A stretch of 64,000 nt of DNA from Paenibacillus shirakamiensis (GTDB lineage: Bacteria > Bacillota > Bacilli > Paenibacillales > Paenibacillaceae). Shown here piece after piece: positions 1 through 8,722 of this stretch (within the stretch, counting starts at the first letter, position 1; each line of letters opens with the position of its first letter). Location of the stretch: contig NZ_JAGGLD010000001.1 of assembly GCF_017874255.1 (NCBI RefSeq), positions 806,001-870,000 on the forward strand. Reading direction: 5' to 3'. The notes under the pieces are model-generated. The model did no database searches and was not told the origin of the DNA. It saw only the letters and a list, made by a program, of their open reading frames with translations. A program made the position numbers and the translations under genes.

Positions 1-249
1 AAGGGCAAACCGGATCGAACTATATTTGAGCATGCCTTACGTCTACTTGAGGTTCAACCCCAAAATGTCCTCATGGTTGGAGATAAGCTTACTACGGATA
101 TTAAGGGTTCCAATAGTGTGGGTATCCATTCGGTATGGATTAATCGCGACGGGAAGTCACGTACAAATGAAATCGTTCCTGAGTTTGAAATTAAGCACTT
201 ATCCGAACTTCACAGCATTCTACAGCAGGCTGGAGGTTTGAAGGTGTGA
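1..249 (+). CDS. HAD-superfamily hydrolase, C-terminal part (5' cut by window edge)
   Basis: The reading frame is open from the first base and encodes the last 82 residues of a haloacid-dehalogenase-type hydrolase. The readable motif is HAD motif IV, VGDKLTTDIKGS, whose acidic residues bind the catalytic Mg2+; it is preceded by a KPDRTIFEHAL helix typical of the region after the motif III lysine. The family hydrolyses phosphate esters; the substrate cannot be told from this fragment. The stop codon overlaps the GTG start of the next gene (GTGA), so the two are probably translationally coupled. The N-terminal DxD nucleophile lies outside the window. Confidence 0.85.
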   Translation, partial: KGKPDRTIFEHALRLLEVQPQNVLMVGDKLTTDIKGSNSVGIHSVWINRDGKSRTNEIVPEFEIKHLSELHSILQQAGGLKV

Positions 250-641
250 TCAGCATGCAACGTGTCGCTGGGCTACTGACTATTAGTGCTTTACTGCTTA
301 GCGGTTGTAATTCTTCAAGCAATGACATGAATCACGATATGATGTCTCCGCTAAATGTGAACTTAACGGTAACACCTGATGTTCCTACGGTGAATAACAA
401 AATCAGGTTCGAAGCTAATGTAATGCAAGATGGTAAGGCAGTGGATCAAGCCAAAGAAGTAGCTTTCGAGATTTGGAAAGACGGCTCTGATCAACATAGT
501 AAGACACCGGTTAAATCTGCTGGTGCAGGGATCTATGTTTTAGAGAAAACATTTAATGAACCGGGTACCTATCATGTTATCTCTCATGTCACGGCCAATA
601 GCATGCACGCTATGCCTTCAGCTGATTTTCAAGTAAAATAG
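246..641 (+). CDS. YtkA/FixH-like lipoprotein
   Basis: This 131-residue protein has a lipoprotein signal: a short charged start, a hydrophobic stretch and the lipobox LLSGC at about residues 17-21. The mature part, after a Ser/Asn-rich linker, resembles the YtkA-like beta-sandwich domain (about residues 37-125) found in small exported Bacillota proteins and related to FixH. It should be anchored on the outer face of the membrane. Its role is unknown; some relatives lie near copper or cytochrome-oxidase genes, but nothing here supports that. GTG at 246 is preferred because GGAGG at 232-236 sits 9 nt upstream; ATG at 255 is an alternative. It overlaps the HAD gene by four bases. Confidence 0.75.
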   Translation: MISMQRVAGLLTISALLLSGCNSSSNDMNHDMMSPLNVNLTVTPDVPTVNNKIRFEANVMQDGKAVDQAKEVAFEIWKDGSDQHSKTPVKSAGAGIYVLEKTFNEPGTYHVISHVTANSMHAMPSADFQVK

Positions 642-690
642 TCCAGACAATAATTCATATTTTTATGTCATATGGAATAGCAAAGAAAAC

Positions 691-735
691 AAAAAAAGCT
701 GCTTCGCTCCTTTAGTAAGGACGAGGCAGCTTTTT
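691..735. terminator. Bidirectional intrinsic terminator
   Basis: A hairpin with arms at about 697-710 and 719-731 is flanked by an A run on the left and a T run on the right, so it can end the plus-strand lipoprotein transcript and the minus-strand mtnD transcript. Confidence 0.85.
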
Positions 736-745
736 GTATGGTCAG

Positions 746-1288
746 CTAAGCTTTTTGGAATGAAGCATCTTCATAAGGATGAGCAATCCAGCCATTTTCT
801 TCGACAAACAATCGAATGGCAACGACCTTGCGTTCGTCTGTTAAGGTAAAGAAATGTACCGTATTCTCAGGAACGGAGATCAAATCTCCTGGCAAGAGGT
901 TGACATCGAAATAACCGATATCATCTCCACCTTTAATTACAAATGTACCAGCTCCTGCAGCTATTACACGGATCTCATCTTCGGTATGCGTATGAATTTG
1001 CTCAAATTTTGCCAGTAGTTCTTCAATATTAGGGGTGGCTTCGGAGAGGGTAATTACATCCCAAGTTCTGTAACCACGGCGCTCTACAAGTTCCTTGATT
1101 TCAGTATCAAAGATTGCTAGAATCTCTGCTTTATGTTCATCCGTAAGAGCAAAATTTTCTTGCAAGTGAGCAGGCAATTTGGATGTATCCCAATGCTCAT
1201 AAATGACTTCGAATTGATTCAGGAAATCGCGAACATTTTCTTCACCTGTAATTAATTCGTTCGTGTTTCTAATTCTTATTTCCGCCAT
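746..1288 (-). CDS. mtnD: Acireductone dioxygenase
   Basis: MtnD oxidises the acireductone of the methionine salvage pathway; the Fe2+ enzyme gives the 2-keto acid precursor of methionine plus formate. The 180-residue length fits the family. The cupin metal site is visible: H99-T-H101-x3-E105 in HTHTEDE, with the fourth ligand probably H145 in VHFF. No other methionine-salvage gene (mtnA, K, W, B) is in the window, so it stands as a single gene, divergent from metH. ATG at 1288 follows a GGGG-containing ribosome binding site, and a good sigmaA promoter lies just upstream. It shares a terminator with the convergent lipoprotein gene. Confidence 0.95.
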   Translation of the reverse strand: MAEIRIRNTNELITGEENVRDFLNQFEVIYEHWDTSKLPAHLQENFALTDEHKAEILAIFDTEIKELVERRGYRTWDVITLSEATPNIEELLAKFEQIHTHTEDEIRVIAAGAGTFVIKGGDDIGYFDVNLLPGDLISVPENTVHFFTLTDERKVVAIRLFVEENGWIAHPYEDASFQKA

Positions 1289-1322
1289 GGGTTTACCCCG
1301 CTTTCAAATAGGATTATTTAGA

Positions 1323-1351
1323 ATTATATAGGATTAAACAACGCATGTCGA
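1323..1351 (-). promoter_or_regulatory. sigmaA promoter of mtnD
   Basis: Read on the minus strand, TCGACA (1351-1346) is followed after exactly 17 nt by a perfect TATAAT (1328-1323). Transcription would start near 1316, giving a leader of about 28 nt, too short for a riboswitch. Confidence 0.7.
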
Positions 1352-1478
1352 CTTCTTTTTTGACAAAAGAGGAGGGTAATAGGGTCACTGCCAATGAGGG
1401 TATTTGTTCCCTAATCCTTTTCTTACCCGAACGATTCTGCTAGACTATTAAATAGTGTTTTAGAGGGGGGATTAGACA

Positions 1479-4400
1479 TTGAGTAAGCCTAGTATACAAA
1501 GTCGAATGTTAGAAAAAATACTGATTCTCGATGGTGCGATGGGCACTATGATCCAGCAGGAAGAACTTACGCCAATGGACTTTGGAGGCGAGGAATTAGA
1601 CGGCTGTAATGAAATGCTAGTCCTTACGAGACCAGATGTTATCTCTCGAATTCATGAACAATATTTGGAAGCTGGAGCAGATTTAATAGAGACGAATACA
1701 TTCGGAGCCGCCTCTGTGGTGCTTGCTGAATATGATATACAAGATAAAGCTAGAGAACTCAACTTAGTTGCCGCTAAATTGGCTGTTGATGCAGTGAATA
1801 AATATTCAACTCCGGAGCACCCTCGTTATGCTGTTGGAGCTGTGGGTCCTACTACCAAGACCCTCTCTGTAACGGGTGGTGTGACATTCGATGGGCTGAT
1901 TGAGAGTTATAAAGAGCAGGTTGTTGCTTTAATTGAAGCAGGTGTAGATGCCATACTGCTAGAGACATCACAAGATACGCTGAATGTGAAAGCGGGAAGC
2001 ATAGCCATTCGTCAAGCTTTTGCTTCCACGGGCATTACACTGCCGCTCATGATCTCTGGGACGATTGAGCCAATGGGCACGACACTAGCGGGGCAAAATA
2101 TAGAGGCCTTCTGTATTTCGCTTGAGCATTTAAGTCCTATATCGATGGGCCTGAACTGTGCGACGGGCCCTGAATTTATGCGAGATCATATTCGTACATT
2201 GTCAGACATGGCGAGTACGGCCATAAGTTGTTATCCGAATGCGGGTCTTCCTGATGAGAATGGTCATTATCACGAGTCTCCTGAATCCTTAGCTACAAAA
2301 CTTGGAGCTTTTGCTGAGAAGGGTTGGCTCAATATCGCAGGAGGATGTTGTGGAACTACACCTGAACATATCCGTGCTATGTCGGAGAAAATGAGTCAAT
2401 ATGCCCCTCGTAAGATAGAGGGCGTGACTCATCCGCCTGCATTATCAGGGATTGAACCCATATATATTGAACAGGACAATCGTCCTTATATGATTGGAGA
2501 GCGGACCAACGTTCTCGGTTCTCGAAAATTCAAACGCCTAATTGTAGAAGGTAAGTACGAAGAAGCTTCTGAAATCGCCCGCGCGCAGGTTAAAAGTGGA
2601 GCTCAAGTAATTGACGTCTGCGTTCAAGATCCAGACCGAGATGAAATTGAAGATATTCAGTTATTCCTAGAGCTAGTCGTCAAAAAAGTGAAGGTTCCTC
2701 TGATGATCGATACTACGGACCCAGTAGTCATAGACTTAGCTTTAAAATATTGCCAAGGGAAGTCGATTATTAACTCCATTAACCTTGAGGACGGGGAAGA
2801 TAAATTCGAGCAAGTTACGCCTATTATTCATAAATATGGAGCAGCTATTGTCGTAGGCACCATTGATGAACGGGGTCAAGCGATCACAAAAGAGGACAAG
2901 CTAGAAGTTGCCATTCGCTCTCATGATCTTCTAGTGAATAAGTATGGTCTTCAAGCAGAAGATATTATTTTTGATCCATTGGTCTTTCCTGTAGGTACAG
3001 GCGACGAGCAGTACATTGGATCTGCAAAGGAAACGATTGAAGGCATACGATTGATTAAAGAAGCGTTGCCTGCTTGTCATACGGTACTTGGGATTAGTAA
3101 TATTTCATTTGGTCTACCCGAAGCAGGTCGTGAGGTATTGAACTCTGTGTTCCTATATGAGTGTACCAAAGCAGGATTGGATTATGCCATTGTAAACACA
3201 GAAAAAGTGGAGCGATATGCTTCTATTTCTTTAGAGGAACGAACTTTAGCTGAGGAACTACTTTACAATACTAACGATGAGACCTTAGCAAAGTTCGTAG
3301 CGGCTTTTCGTCATAAAAAAATAGAGAAAAAAGAGAAAATTAGTAACCTTTCACTAGAAGAGCGTCTAGCATCCTATGTCGTCGAAGGGACGAAGGAAGG
3401 TCTGATACCTGACTTAGGCGAAGCGCTGAATCGCTATACGGCACTAGAAATTATAAATGGTCCTCTTATGGCAGGCATGGAAGAAGTCGGTAAGTTATTC
3501 AATAACAACGAATTAATCGTTGCTGAGGTCCTTCAAAGTGCCGAAGTGATGAAAGCATCGGTTGCCTATTTAGAGTCTTTTATGGAGAAAGATGAAACAT
3601 CCGTCAAAGGTAGAATTATGTTAGCTACGGTTAAAGGTGATGTGCATGATATCGGTAAGAATTTAGTTGAGATCATTCTTTCTAACAACGGTTATCATAT
3701 CGTGAACCTGGGAATAAAAGTACCACCGGAGCGAATTATAGAAGCATTCCGTGAGCAGAAGGCTGATGCGATAGGTCTCAGTGGACTTTTAGTAAAATCT
3801 GCGCAACAGATGGTCTCAACAGCGCAAGATTTACGCAATGCAGGTATTGATGTGCCTATTATGGTAGGCGGAGCGGCTCTCACTCGCAAATTCACCAAAA
3901 CACGTATACGTCCAGAATATAATGGCCTAGTGGTATATGCCAAAGATGCGATGGATGGGCTAGATTTGGCGAATAAATTGATGGATGCAAGTTCCAGGGA
4001 AAAGATGCGGCTAGAGTTCGAAGCTGAGAAAGAGGCAGGAGAGCAAGAAGTGGTGAAGACGGTGTTACCTGAACTTAGCAGGGCGGTACGTTCTAACATT
4101 TCTAAGGATGCACCCGTGTTTATTCCTCCGGATACGAACCGCCATGTATTAAGAAATTATCCCGTTAGCCATATCATTCCTTATGTGAATATGCAAATGC
4201 TTCTTGGGCATCATCTAGGATTACGCGGTTCCGTTGATCAGCTTCTGGCACAAAATGATCCTAAGGCTACTCAGTTAAAAGAAACCGTGGATCAAGTTCT
4301 ATATGAAGCCGTAACCGATGGAATTATCCATGCACATGCGATCTATCAATTTTTCCCGGCGCAGTCGGATGGCGATAACATTCTGATCTATGACCCTCAA

Positions 4401-4919
4401 GATCACAGTAAAGTGCTCAAAACCTTTAGTTTCCCTCGTCAGCGTGTTGAACCGTATCTCTGTCTCTCTGATTATTTAAAATCGGTAGAAAGTGGTATGA
4501 TGGATTATGTTGCATTCATGATTGTTACCGCAGGCCATGGAGTAAGACAAATCTCTGAGGATTGGAAGAACAAAGGGGATTATCTACGATCTCATGCTGT
4601 ACAATCGACAGCTCTTGAAGTGGCCGAAGGGCTAGCTGAACGCGTGCATCATATGATTAGAGATAGCTGGGGTTTTCCAGATCCAGCCGATATGACAATG
4701 AAAAAACGTCATGGTGCTCGTTATCAAGGTATTCGAGTATCTTTTGGTTATCCTGCTTGTCCTGATCTTGAACTTCAAGAGCCTCTATTCGATTTATTGC
4801 AGCCAGGAGATATTGGTGTTGAACTCACCGAAGGGTTCATGATGGAACCTGAGGCTTCTGTATCTGCGCTTGTATTCAGTCATCCTGAAGCTCAGTATTT
4901 TAATGTGGAGAAAGCATAA
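1479..4919 (+). CDS. metH: Cobalamin-dependent methionine synthase
   Basis: MetH transfers the methyl group of 5-methyltetrahydrofolate to homocysteine through cob(I)alamin. At 1146 residues all four modules are present: homocysteine-binding barrel (LDGAMGTMIQ near the start, zinc cysteines in GLNCATG and GGCCGTTPE near residues 225 and 290), pterin-binding domain (GERTNVLGSRKF near 345), cobalamin-binding region (DVHDIGKNLV, axial histidine near residue 722) and a C-terminal reactivation domain (about 830-1146, with the AdoMet-binding RPAPGYPACPD-type region represented by SFGYPACPD). It starts at TTG 1479, eight nt after a GAGGGGGG site. It is monocistronic, ended by the 4974-5002 hairpin. 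No S-box or cobalamin riboswitch was recognised upstream. Confidence 0.97.
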   Translation: MSKPSIQSRMLEKILILDGAMGTMIQQEELTPMDFGGEELDGCNEMLVLTRPDVISRIHEQYLEAGADLIETNTFGAASVVLAEYDIQDKARELNLVAAKLAVDAVNKYSTPEHPRYAVGAVGPTTKTLSVTGGVTFDGLIESYKEQVVALIEAGVDAILLETSQDTLNVKAGSIAIRQAFASTGITLPLMISGTIEPMGTTLAGQNIEAFCISLEHLSPISMGLNCATGPEFMRDHIRTLSDMASTAISCYPNAGLPDENGHYHESPESLATKLGAFAEKGWLNIAGGCCGTTPEHIRAMSEKMSQYAPRKIEGVTHPPALSGIEPIYIEQDNRPYMIGERTNVLGSRKFKRLIVEGKYEEASEIARAQVKSGAQVIDVCVQDPDRDEIEDIQLFLELVVKKVKVPLMIDTTDPVVIDLALKYCQGKSIINSINLEDGEDKFEQVTPIIHKYGAAIVVGTIDERGQAITKEDKLEVAIRSHDLLVNKYGLQAEDIIFDPLVFPVGTGDEQYIGSAKETIEGIRLIKEALPACHTVLGISNISFGLPEAGREVLNSVFLYECTKAGLDYAIVNTEKVERYASISLEERTLAEELLYNTNDETLAKFVAAFRHKKIEKKEKISNLSLEERLASYVVEGTKEGLIPDLGEALNRYTALEIINGPLMAGMEEVGKLFNNNELIVAEVLQSAEVMKASVAYLESFMEKDETSVKGRIMLATVKGDVHDIGKNLVEIILSNNGYHIVNLGIKVPPERIIEAFREQKADAIGLSGLLVKSAQQMVSTAQDLRNAGIDVPIMVGGAALTRKFTKTRIRPEYNGLVVYAKDAMDGLDLANKLMDASSREKMRLEFEAEKEAGEQEVVKTVLPELSRAVRSNISKDAPVFIPPDTNRHVLRNYPVSHIIPYVNMQMLLGHHLGLRGSVDQLLAQNDPKATQLKETVDQVLYEAVTDGIIHAHAIYQFFPAQSDGDNILIYDPQDHSKVLKTFSFPRQRVEPYLCLSDYLKSVESGMMDYVAFMIVTAGHGVRQISEDWKNKGDYLRSHAVQSTALEVAEGLAERVHHMIRDSWGFPDPADMTMKKRHGARYQGIRVSFGYPACPDLELQEPLFDLLQPGDIGVELTEGFMMEPEASVSALVFSHPEAQYFNVEKA

Positions 4920-4973
4920 GGTCATATCTAACTTTAATCCGTATATCTACGTCTTTATATAGATGTTGACTAC

Positions 4974-5002
4974 AAATCCCTCCGCTGTTTCGGAGGGATT
5001 TT
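4974..5002 (+). terminator. Intrinsic terminator of metH
   Basis: An 11-bp GC-rich stem (4974-4984 with 4991-5001) and a 6-nt loop are followed by a short T run. Confidence 0.85.
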
Positions 5003-5060
5003 GCTGAACATGTATTAAAATGGAAAATTCAAAAATAACATCAGGGAAGAAGGGGAAGAG

Positions 5061-5993
5061 ATGGAACTCTATTTTTTGGGAACCAATGCCGGAATACCTT
5101 CCCTTCAGCGGAATGTAACTTCTGTAGCACTACGGATGCTGGAGGAACGCCGAGCAACATGGTTGTTTGATTGTGGAGAGGCAACGCAGCATCAAATTCT
5201 TCGTTCACCACTCAAGCTAAGTAAGCTGGAAAAGATATTTATTACTCATTTACACGGAGATCACCTTTTTGGTCTACCTGGATTGTTATCAAGCCGTGCT
5301 TCACAAGGTGGAGAATCTCCATTAACCCTTTACGGGCCTAAGGGACTGAAGCAATATATAGAGGTTTCTCTAGGTCTTAGTGAATCTCGCATTAACTATG
5401 AGCTCATCATTAAAGAACACCAGGGTGGTCTCTTGTTTGAGGATGATAAATTTCGAGTAGAATCTGCACTTTTAGAACACAGAATTGATAGTTATGGGTA
5501 TCGGATCACTGAGCTAGACAAACCCGGCAAGTTAGACGATGAAGAACTTACGCGTAGAGGGGTTAGACCTGGCCCTGCTTATGGTAAGTTGAAAAATGGG
5601 GAGAGTATTGAGACACCTACAGGCATGATTCATCCTCATGAAGTATTAGGCGCTCCTAAGAAAGGAAGGGTTATCACAATTCTAGGTGATACCCGTCCAT
5701 GCCGAGCTGCAATTGAGTTAGGGAAAGAAGCAGATATCCTTGTGCACGAGGCTACGTTTATGCATGAACTTGCCTCAACAGCTTATGATTATCATCACAG
5801 TACAGCCGTGCAAGCAGCGGAGATTGCGGCAGAAGCACATGCTCATAAGCTCGTACTGACGCACTTTAGTTCAAGATATAAAGACGAGGTGCAATTAGAG
5901 CCATTAATTCTAGAGGCACGTGCGATATTTCCAAATACAATATTGGCTAAAGAACACGAGATGGTCCCTATTGATCGGGAATGTGACCTTTAA
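5061..5993 (+). CDS. rnz: Ribonuclease Z
   Basis: RNase Z is a zinc metallo-beta-lactamase-fold endonuclease that removes 3' trailers from tRNA precursors lacking an encoded CCA. The protein is 310 residues, the short bacterial form. The signature HLHGDH (about residues 64-69) followed by LFGLPG supplies metal ligands; later ligands are in LEHRIDSYGY, the GDTRPC aspartate near residue 213 and THFSSRY near 272. The exosite insertion is seen around residues 150-180 (PGKLDDEELTRRGVRPGPAYG region). The ATG at 5061 follows a GGAAGAAGGGGAAG binding site. A perfect 16-bp palindrome covers the stop codon. Confidence 0.96.
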   Translation: MELYFLGTNAGIPSLQRNVTSVALRMLEERRATWLFDCGEATQHQILRSPLKLSKLEKIFITHLHGDHLFGLPGLLSSRASQGGESPLTLYGPKGLKQYIEVSLGLSESRINYELIIKEHQGGLLFEDDKFRVESALLEHRIDSYGYRITELDKPGKLDDEELTRRGVRPGPAYGKLKNGESIETPTGMIHPHEVLGAPKKGRVITILGDTRPCRAAIELGKEADILVHEATFMHELASTAYDYHHSTAVQAAEIAAEAHAHKLVLTHFSSRYKDEVQLEPLILEARAIFPNTILAKEHEMVPIDRECDL

Positions 5994-6006
5994 ATTCTAG
6001 AATTTA
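5991..6006. repeat. Perfect 16-bp palindrome over the rnz stop codon
   Basis: TAAATTCTAGAATTTA reads the same on both strands and includes the rnz TAA. It has no T tract of its own, so it is not a standard terminator; the rest of the 212-nt gap to 6206 shows no convincing gene or promoter. Confidence 0.5.
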
Positions 6007-6205
6007 TGAGCAATGGACAATGGAACAACATGAGATTTCGGGCAATGGGAAATGAATTATTTTCCGGGAAAGCGCAGGAAATGACAGGGCATATCAATTT
6101 TTTTGAGGTTGTCAAGAAAATTTCGACAGTTAGCTTATTTGCCCGCGTCCATGGTTTCTTTTACAATAAGATGAGCACAATGCGGTAATAAGGGAGAGAA
6201 CAAGT

Positions 6206-7012
6206 GTGAGAGCAAAATGGAAAGCATTTCTGATTGATCTAGACGGGACGTTATACCATGGTTCACACCGGATACCGGGTGCTGATGAACTGATCCACTA
6301 TCTACAATCCAAGAATATTCCGTATTTGTTCGTAACTAACAATTCTTCTCGGACTCCGCAGGGCGTTGCAGATCACTTGCAGGAGATGGGAATTCCAGCA
6401 GAGCCTGAGCATGTATGCACTTCCTCGCAAGCTGCTGCATTTTATATTGCTAGTCAACGTCCTAACTGTAGAGTAGCGGTAATTGGAGAAGAAGGATTGA
6501 CGCATGCCCTAGAGCAGGCTGGGCTAAAGATTACTGAGGAGCGTCCTGAATATGTCGTCCAAGGGATTGATCGGCATTTTAATTATGACAAACTTACCCA
6601 TGCCGTTCGCTGGATTATGGAAGGTGCGGGATATATACTTACGAACCCTGATTTGCTACTTCCCTCTGAAGATGGTCTGACTCCAGGCGCGGGGACCATT
6701 GCCGCATCGATTCAAGCTGCTGCAGGCATAAAGCCGATCGTTATTGGTAAGCCCTCAGAAATTCTGATGAATTTTGCGCTAGAGAAATTATCTCTGCCAT
6801 CTGAGAATGTTGCTGTCATTGGTGACAATATACATACGGATATTCTTGCAGGAGCAAGAGCCGGGTGTGGAACCATACTTACACTAACCGGTATTACAAC
6901 GCATGCGAATTTGGTTGTTCACAGCAGCGCAGCTGGGGTACAGCCAGATTATATATATAAGGATTTAGAAGCGTTACTGCAAGGTATACGCAACTCAGAT
7001 ATGGAACTATGA
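6206..7012 (+). CDS. HAD-IIA family phosphatase (NagD/YutF-like)
   Basis: This 268-residue protein has the complete HAD-IIA architecture: motif I DLDGTLYHG (residues 12-20) with the nucleophile Asp, motif II in VTNNSSRTP (about 43-51), the motif III lysine in IGKPSEI (about 192) and motif IV GDNIHTDILAG (about 211-221). The C2 cap sits between motifs II and III. Relatives dephosphorylate nucleotides or sugar phosphates; Bacillus YutF is the closest type by size and motif. GTG at 6206 follows AGGGAGAG by a normal distance. The following fpg-like gene begins 15 nt after the stop, suggesting an operon through the repair genes. Confidence 0.88.
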   Translation: MRAKWKAFLIDLDGTLYHGSHRIPGADELIHYLQSKNIPYLFVTNNSSRTPQGVADHLQEMGIPAEPEHVCTSSQAAAFYIASQRPNCRVAVIGEEGLTHALEQAGLKITEERPEYVVQGIDRHFNYDKLTHAVRWIMEGAGYILTNPDLLLPSEDGLTPGAGTIAASIQAAAGIKPIVIGKPSEILMNFALEKLSLPSENVAVIGDNIHTDILAGARAGCGTILTLTGITTHANLVVHSSAAGVQPDYIYKDLEALLQGIRNSDMEL

Positions 7013-7027
7013 AAGGGAAGATGAATA

Positions 7028-7843
7028 ATGCCAGAATTGCCGGAAATGGACAATTATCGTAGACTGTTATCCCATGAAATTTTGGATACACCCATTACAG
7101 ATGTCGCTGTGCATCGGGAGAAGTCCATTAATGTAGCTTCTGAGGTTTTTATTCAAACTTTAGTAGGACATAAAATCATCTATATAGAACGTCGCGGTAA
7201 ACATTTGTTATTCCATTTAGATAATGGTCGTAGACTTCTGCTACATTTGATGTTAGGCGGACTTATGTATTTAGGAAGCAAAGAAGATCATCCTGATCGC
7301 ACCACTCAGATTGAAATTTCATTTGGTAGTAAGACTCTTTATTTTATCGGATTGCGTCTAGGGTATCTACATCTTCATACAGCTAAAGAGATCGACGAGG
7401 TACTCGCAGATTTAGGTCCAGATTTATTTGACCGTAAAATGAACGAACAAAAGTTCATTCAGCGTTTCGCGAAGCGCCGCGGGGCTCTAAAGAGCGCTTT
7501 GATTAATCAGCATGTCATCGCTGGAATTGGCAACTGTTATGCGGATGAAATCGTGTTTGAGGCCAAGATTCAACCTTCTTCCAAATTGCAAGATCTAACG
7601 GAAAAAGATTTAAGTGATCTCTATCATGCCTCACTTAAAATTATTCATCATGCAATTGACCACGGTGGTTACATTGAACTTCCGCTGACTCAAGACGATA
7701 AACTAACAGGTGGATTCAATGATTTGTGTCAGGTATATGATCGCGGGGGAGAGCCGTGCCTTCGCTGTGAGGGTACGATAGAACGAGCTGAGATTGGCGG
7801 GAGAAAAGTGTTTTTTTGTCCTAAATGTCAAGATGAAAAATAA
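7028..7843 (+). CDS. Fpg/Nei family DNA glycosylase
   Basis: The protein begins MPELPEMDNY: the N-terminal proline and Glu3 are the catalytic base-excision residues of the Fpg/Nei family. It is 271 residues, with RRGKHLLF carrying the beta-hairpin lysine (about residue 59), the helix-two-turn-helix AGIGNCYADEI (about 171-181) and a C-terminal four-cysteine zinc finger (CLRC ... CPKC, about 247-268). It should excise oxidised bases and nick the abasic site. The void-filling loop after HLMLGG differs from typical MutM, so the 8-oxoguanine-specific assignment is left open; Nei-like is possible. Its end overlaps the endonuclease IV gene, fitting a base-excision-repair operon. Confidence 0.9.
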   Translation: MPELPEMDNYRRLLSHEILDTPITDVAVHREKSINVASEVFIQTLVGHKIIYIERRGKHLLFHLDNGRRLLLHLMLGGLMYLGSKEDHPDRTTQIEISFGSKTLYFIGLRLGYLHLHTAKEIDEVLADLGPDLFDRKMNEQKFIQRFAKRRGALKSALINQHVIAGIGNCYADEIVFEAKIQPSSKLQDLTEKDLSDLYHASLKIIHHAIDHGGYIELPLTQDDKLTGGFNDLCQVYDRGGEPCLRCEGTIERAEIGGRKVFFCPKCQDEK

Positions 7844-8696
7844 GCTGAAGCTCGGGGGGCATCTTTCCATTCGAGGAGGCTATACTCAAGCAGCTAGAAC
7901 GGCACACAGCATGGGAGCCACGGCCTATCAGTATTTCCCGAAAAATCCGCGGAGTCTGGGAGTCAAAGCATTTGATGCGAATGAGGCTCGTAGATGTAAA
8001 GATTATTGTCAGGAGAATCTTCTGGTCTCTATTGCGCATACGCCCTATCCATCTAACCTTGCTGTTGACCTAAGAGAACAACCGGACGCTTTTTATCAGA
8101 CGATTCAATCATTAAAAAATGATTTGGATATAGCTGAGGCTTGCGGATCTCTGGGAATTGTTGTTCATTTTGGAAATTACAAGGGAAAAGATCTCTTGCA
8201 GGGATATAAAAATATAATACAATGTATAAATGAAGTGCTTAAAGGTTGGCAAGGTTCCACAAAATTATTGTTAGAAAATCAAGCGGGTGATCATGGTGAG
8301 ATGGGAATGACACTGGAAGAAATGGTGCAGATTCGTAATCTCTGTGAACAGCCAGAACATGTTGGATTTTGTCTAGATACATGCCATGCTTTTGCAGCAG
8401 GAGTGTGGAGAGGGGCAGAAGATGAGACTTTTTTGGCAAAAGGTCGTAATATAGGATATTGGGATCATTTAATTGCAGTGCATTTAAATGACTCGAAGTA
8501 TCCGATGGGTGATCGCAAAGATAGGCATGCTCGTGTAGGAGCTGGCTTTATTAAGGAAGAAGGTTTTCTTAAGCTTCTACAAGCGAAAGAATTGCAAAAT
8601 AAAGCATTCATATTAGAGACAGAGACCGGCGATGACGGAACCTACATACAGGATATGGAGAAGATTAGCCAATGGTATCACGCCAGCGCTGATTAA
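7833..8696 (+). CDS. nfo: Endonuclease IV (AP endonuclease, Nfo family)
   Basis: The protein of 287 residues is a TIM-barrel AP endonuclease that cuts 5' of abasic sites left by glycosylases such as its upstream neighbour. Metal-binding family motifs are visible: IAHTPYPSNLA (about 65-75), VVHFGNYKG (about 111), LLLENQAGDHGEMG (about 146-159), GFCLDTCHAFAAG (about 178-190), VHLNDSK (about 215) with RHARVGAGFI after it, and the final ILETE (about 260). ATG 7833 is chosen over the earlier in-frame ATG 7794 because homology starts with KLKLGGHLSIRGG; it overlaps the upstream stop by 11 nt and probably uses coupled translation, since no strong binding site is seen. Confidence 0.93.
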   Translation: MKNKLKLGGHLSIRGGYTQAARTAHSMGATAYQYFPKNPRSLGVKAFDANEARRCKDYCQENLLVSIAHTPYPSNLAVDLREQPDAFYQTIQSLKNDLDIAEACGSLGIVVHFGNYKGKDLLQGYKNIIQCINEVLKGWQGSTKLLLENQAGDHGEMGMTLEEMVQIRNLCEQPEHVGFCLDTCHAFAAGVWRGAEDETFLAKGRNIGYWDHLIAVHLNDSKYPMGDRKDRHARVGAGFIKEEGFLKLLQAKELQNKAFILETETGDDGTYIQDMEKISQWYHASAD

Positions 8697-8722
8697 GGGA
8701 TTTGGGGAAAGGAAGAGCAAAT

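Noticed and set aside
1360-1382. TTGACA at 1360-1365 as metH -35
   Set aside because: No -10-like sequence at 16-18 nt; the nearest TAATAG is at 11 nt.
1289-1478. Possible SAM or cobalamin riboswitch before metH
   Set aside because: The conserved S-box and B12-box core segments are not present; CACTGCC near 1386 is only a short chance resemblance.
3695-4099. 134-codon antisense open frame inside metH
   Set aside because: It mirrors conserved MetH cobalamin-domain sequence and lacks any start signal.
6006-6188. 60-codon open frame in the gap after rnz
   Set aside because: No ribosome binding site, no recognisable domain, and it begins inside the palindrome at the rnz stop; treated as chance.
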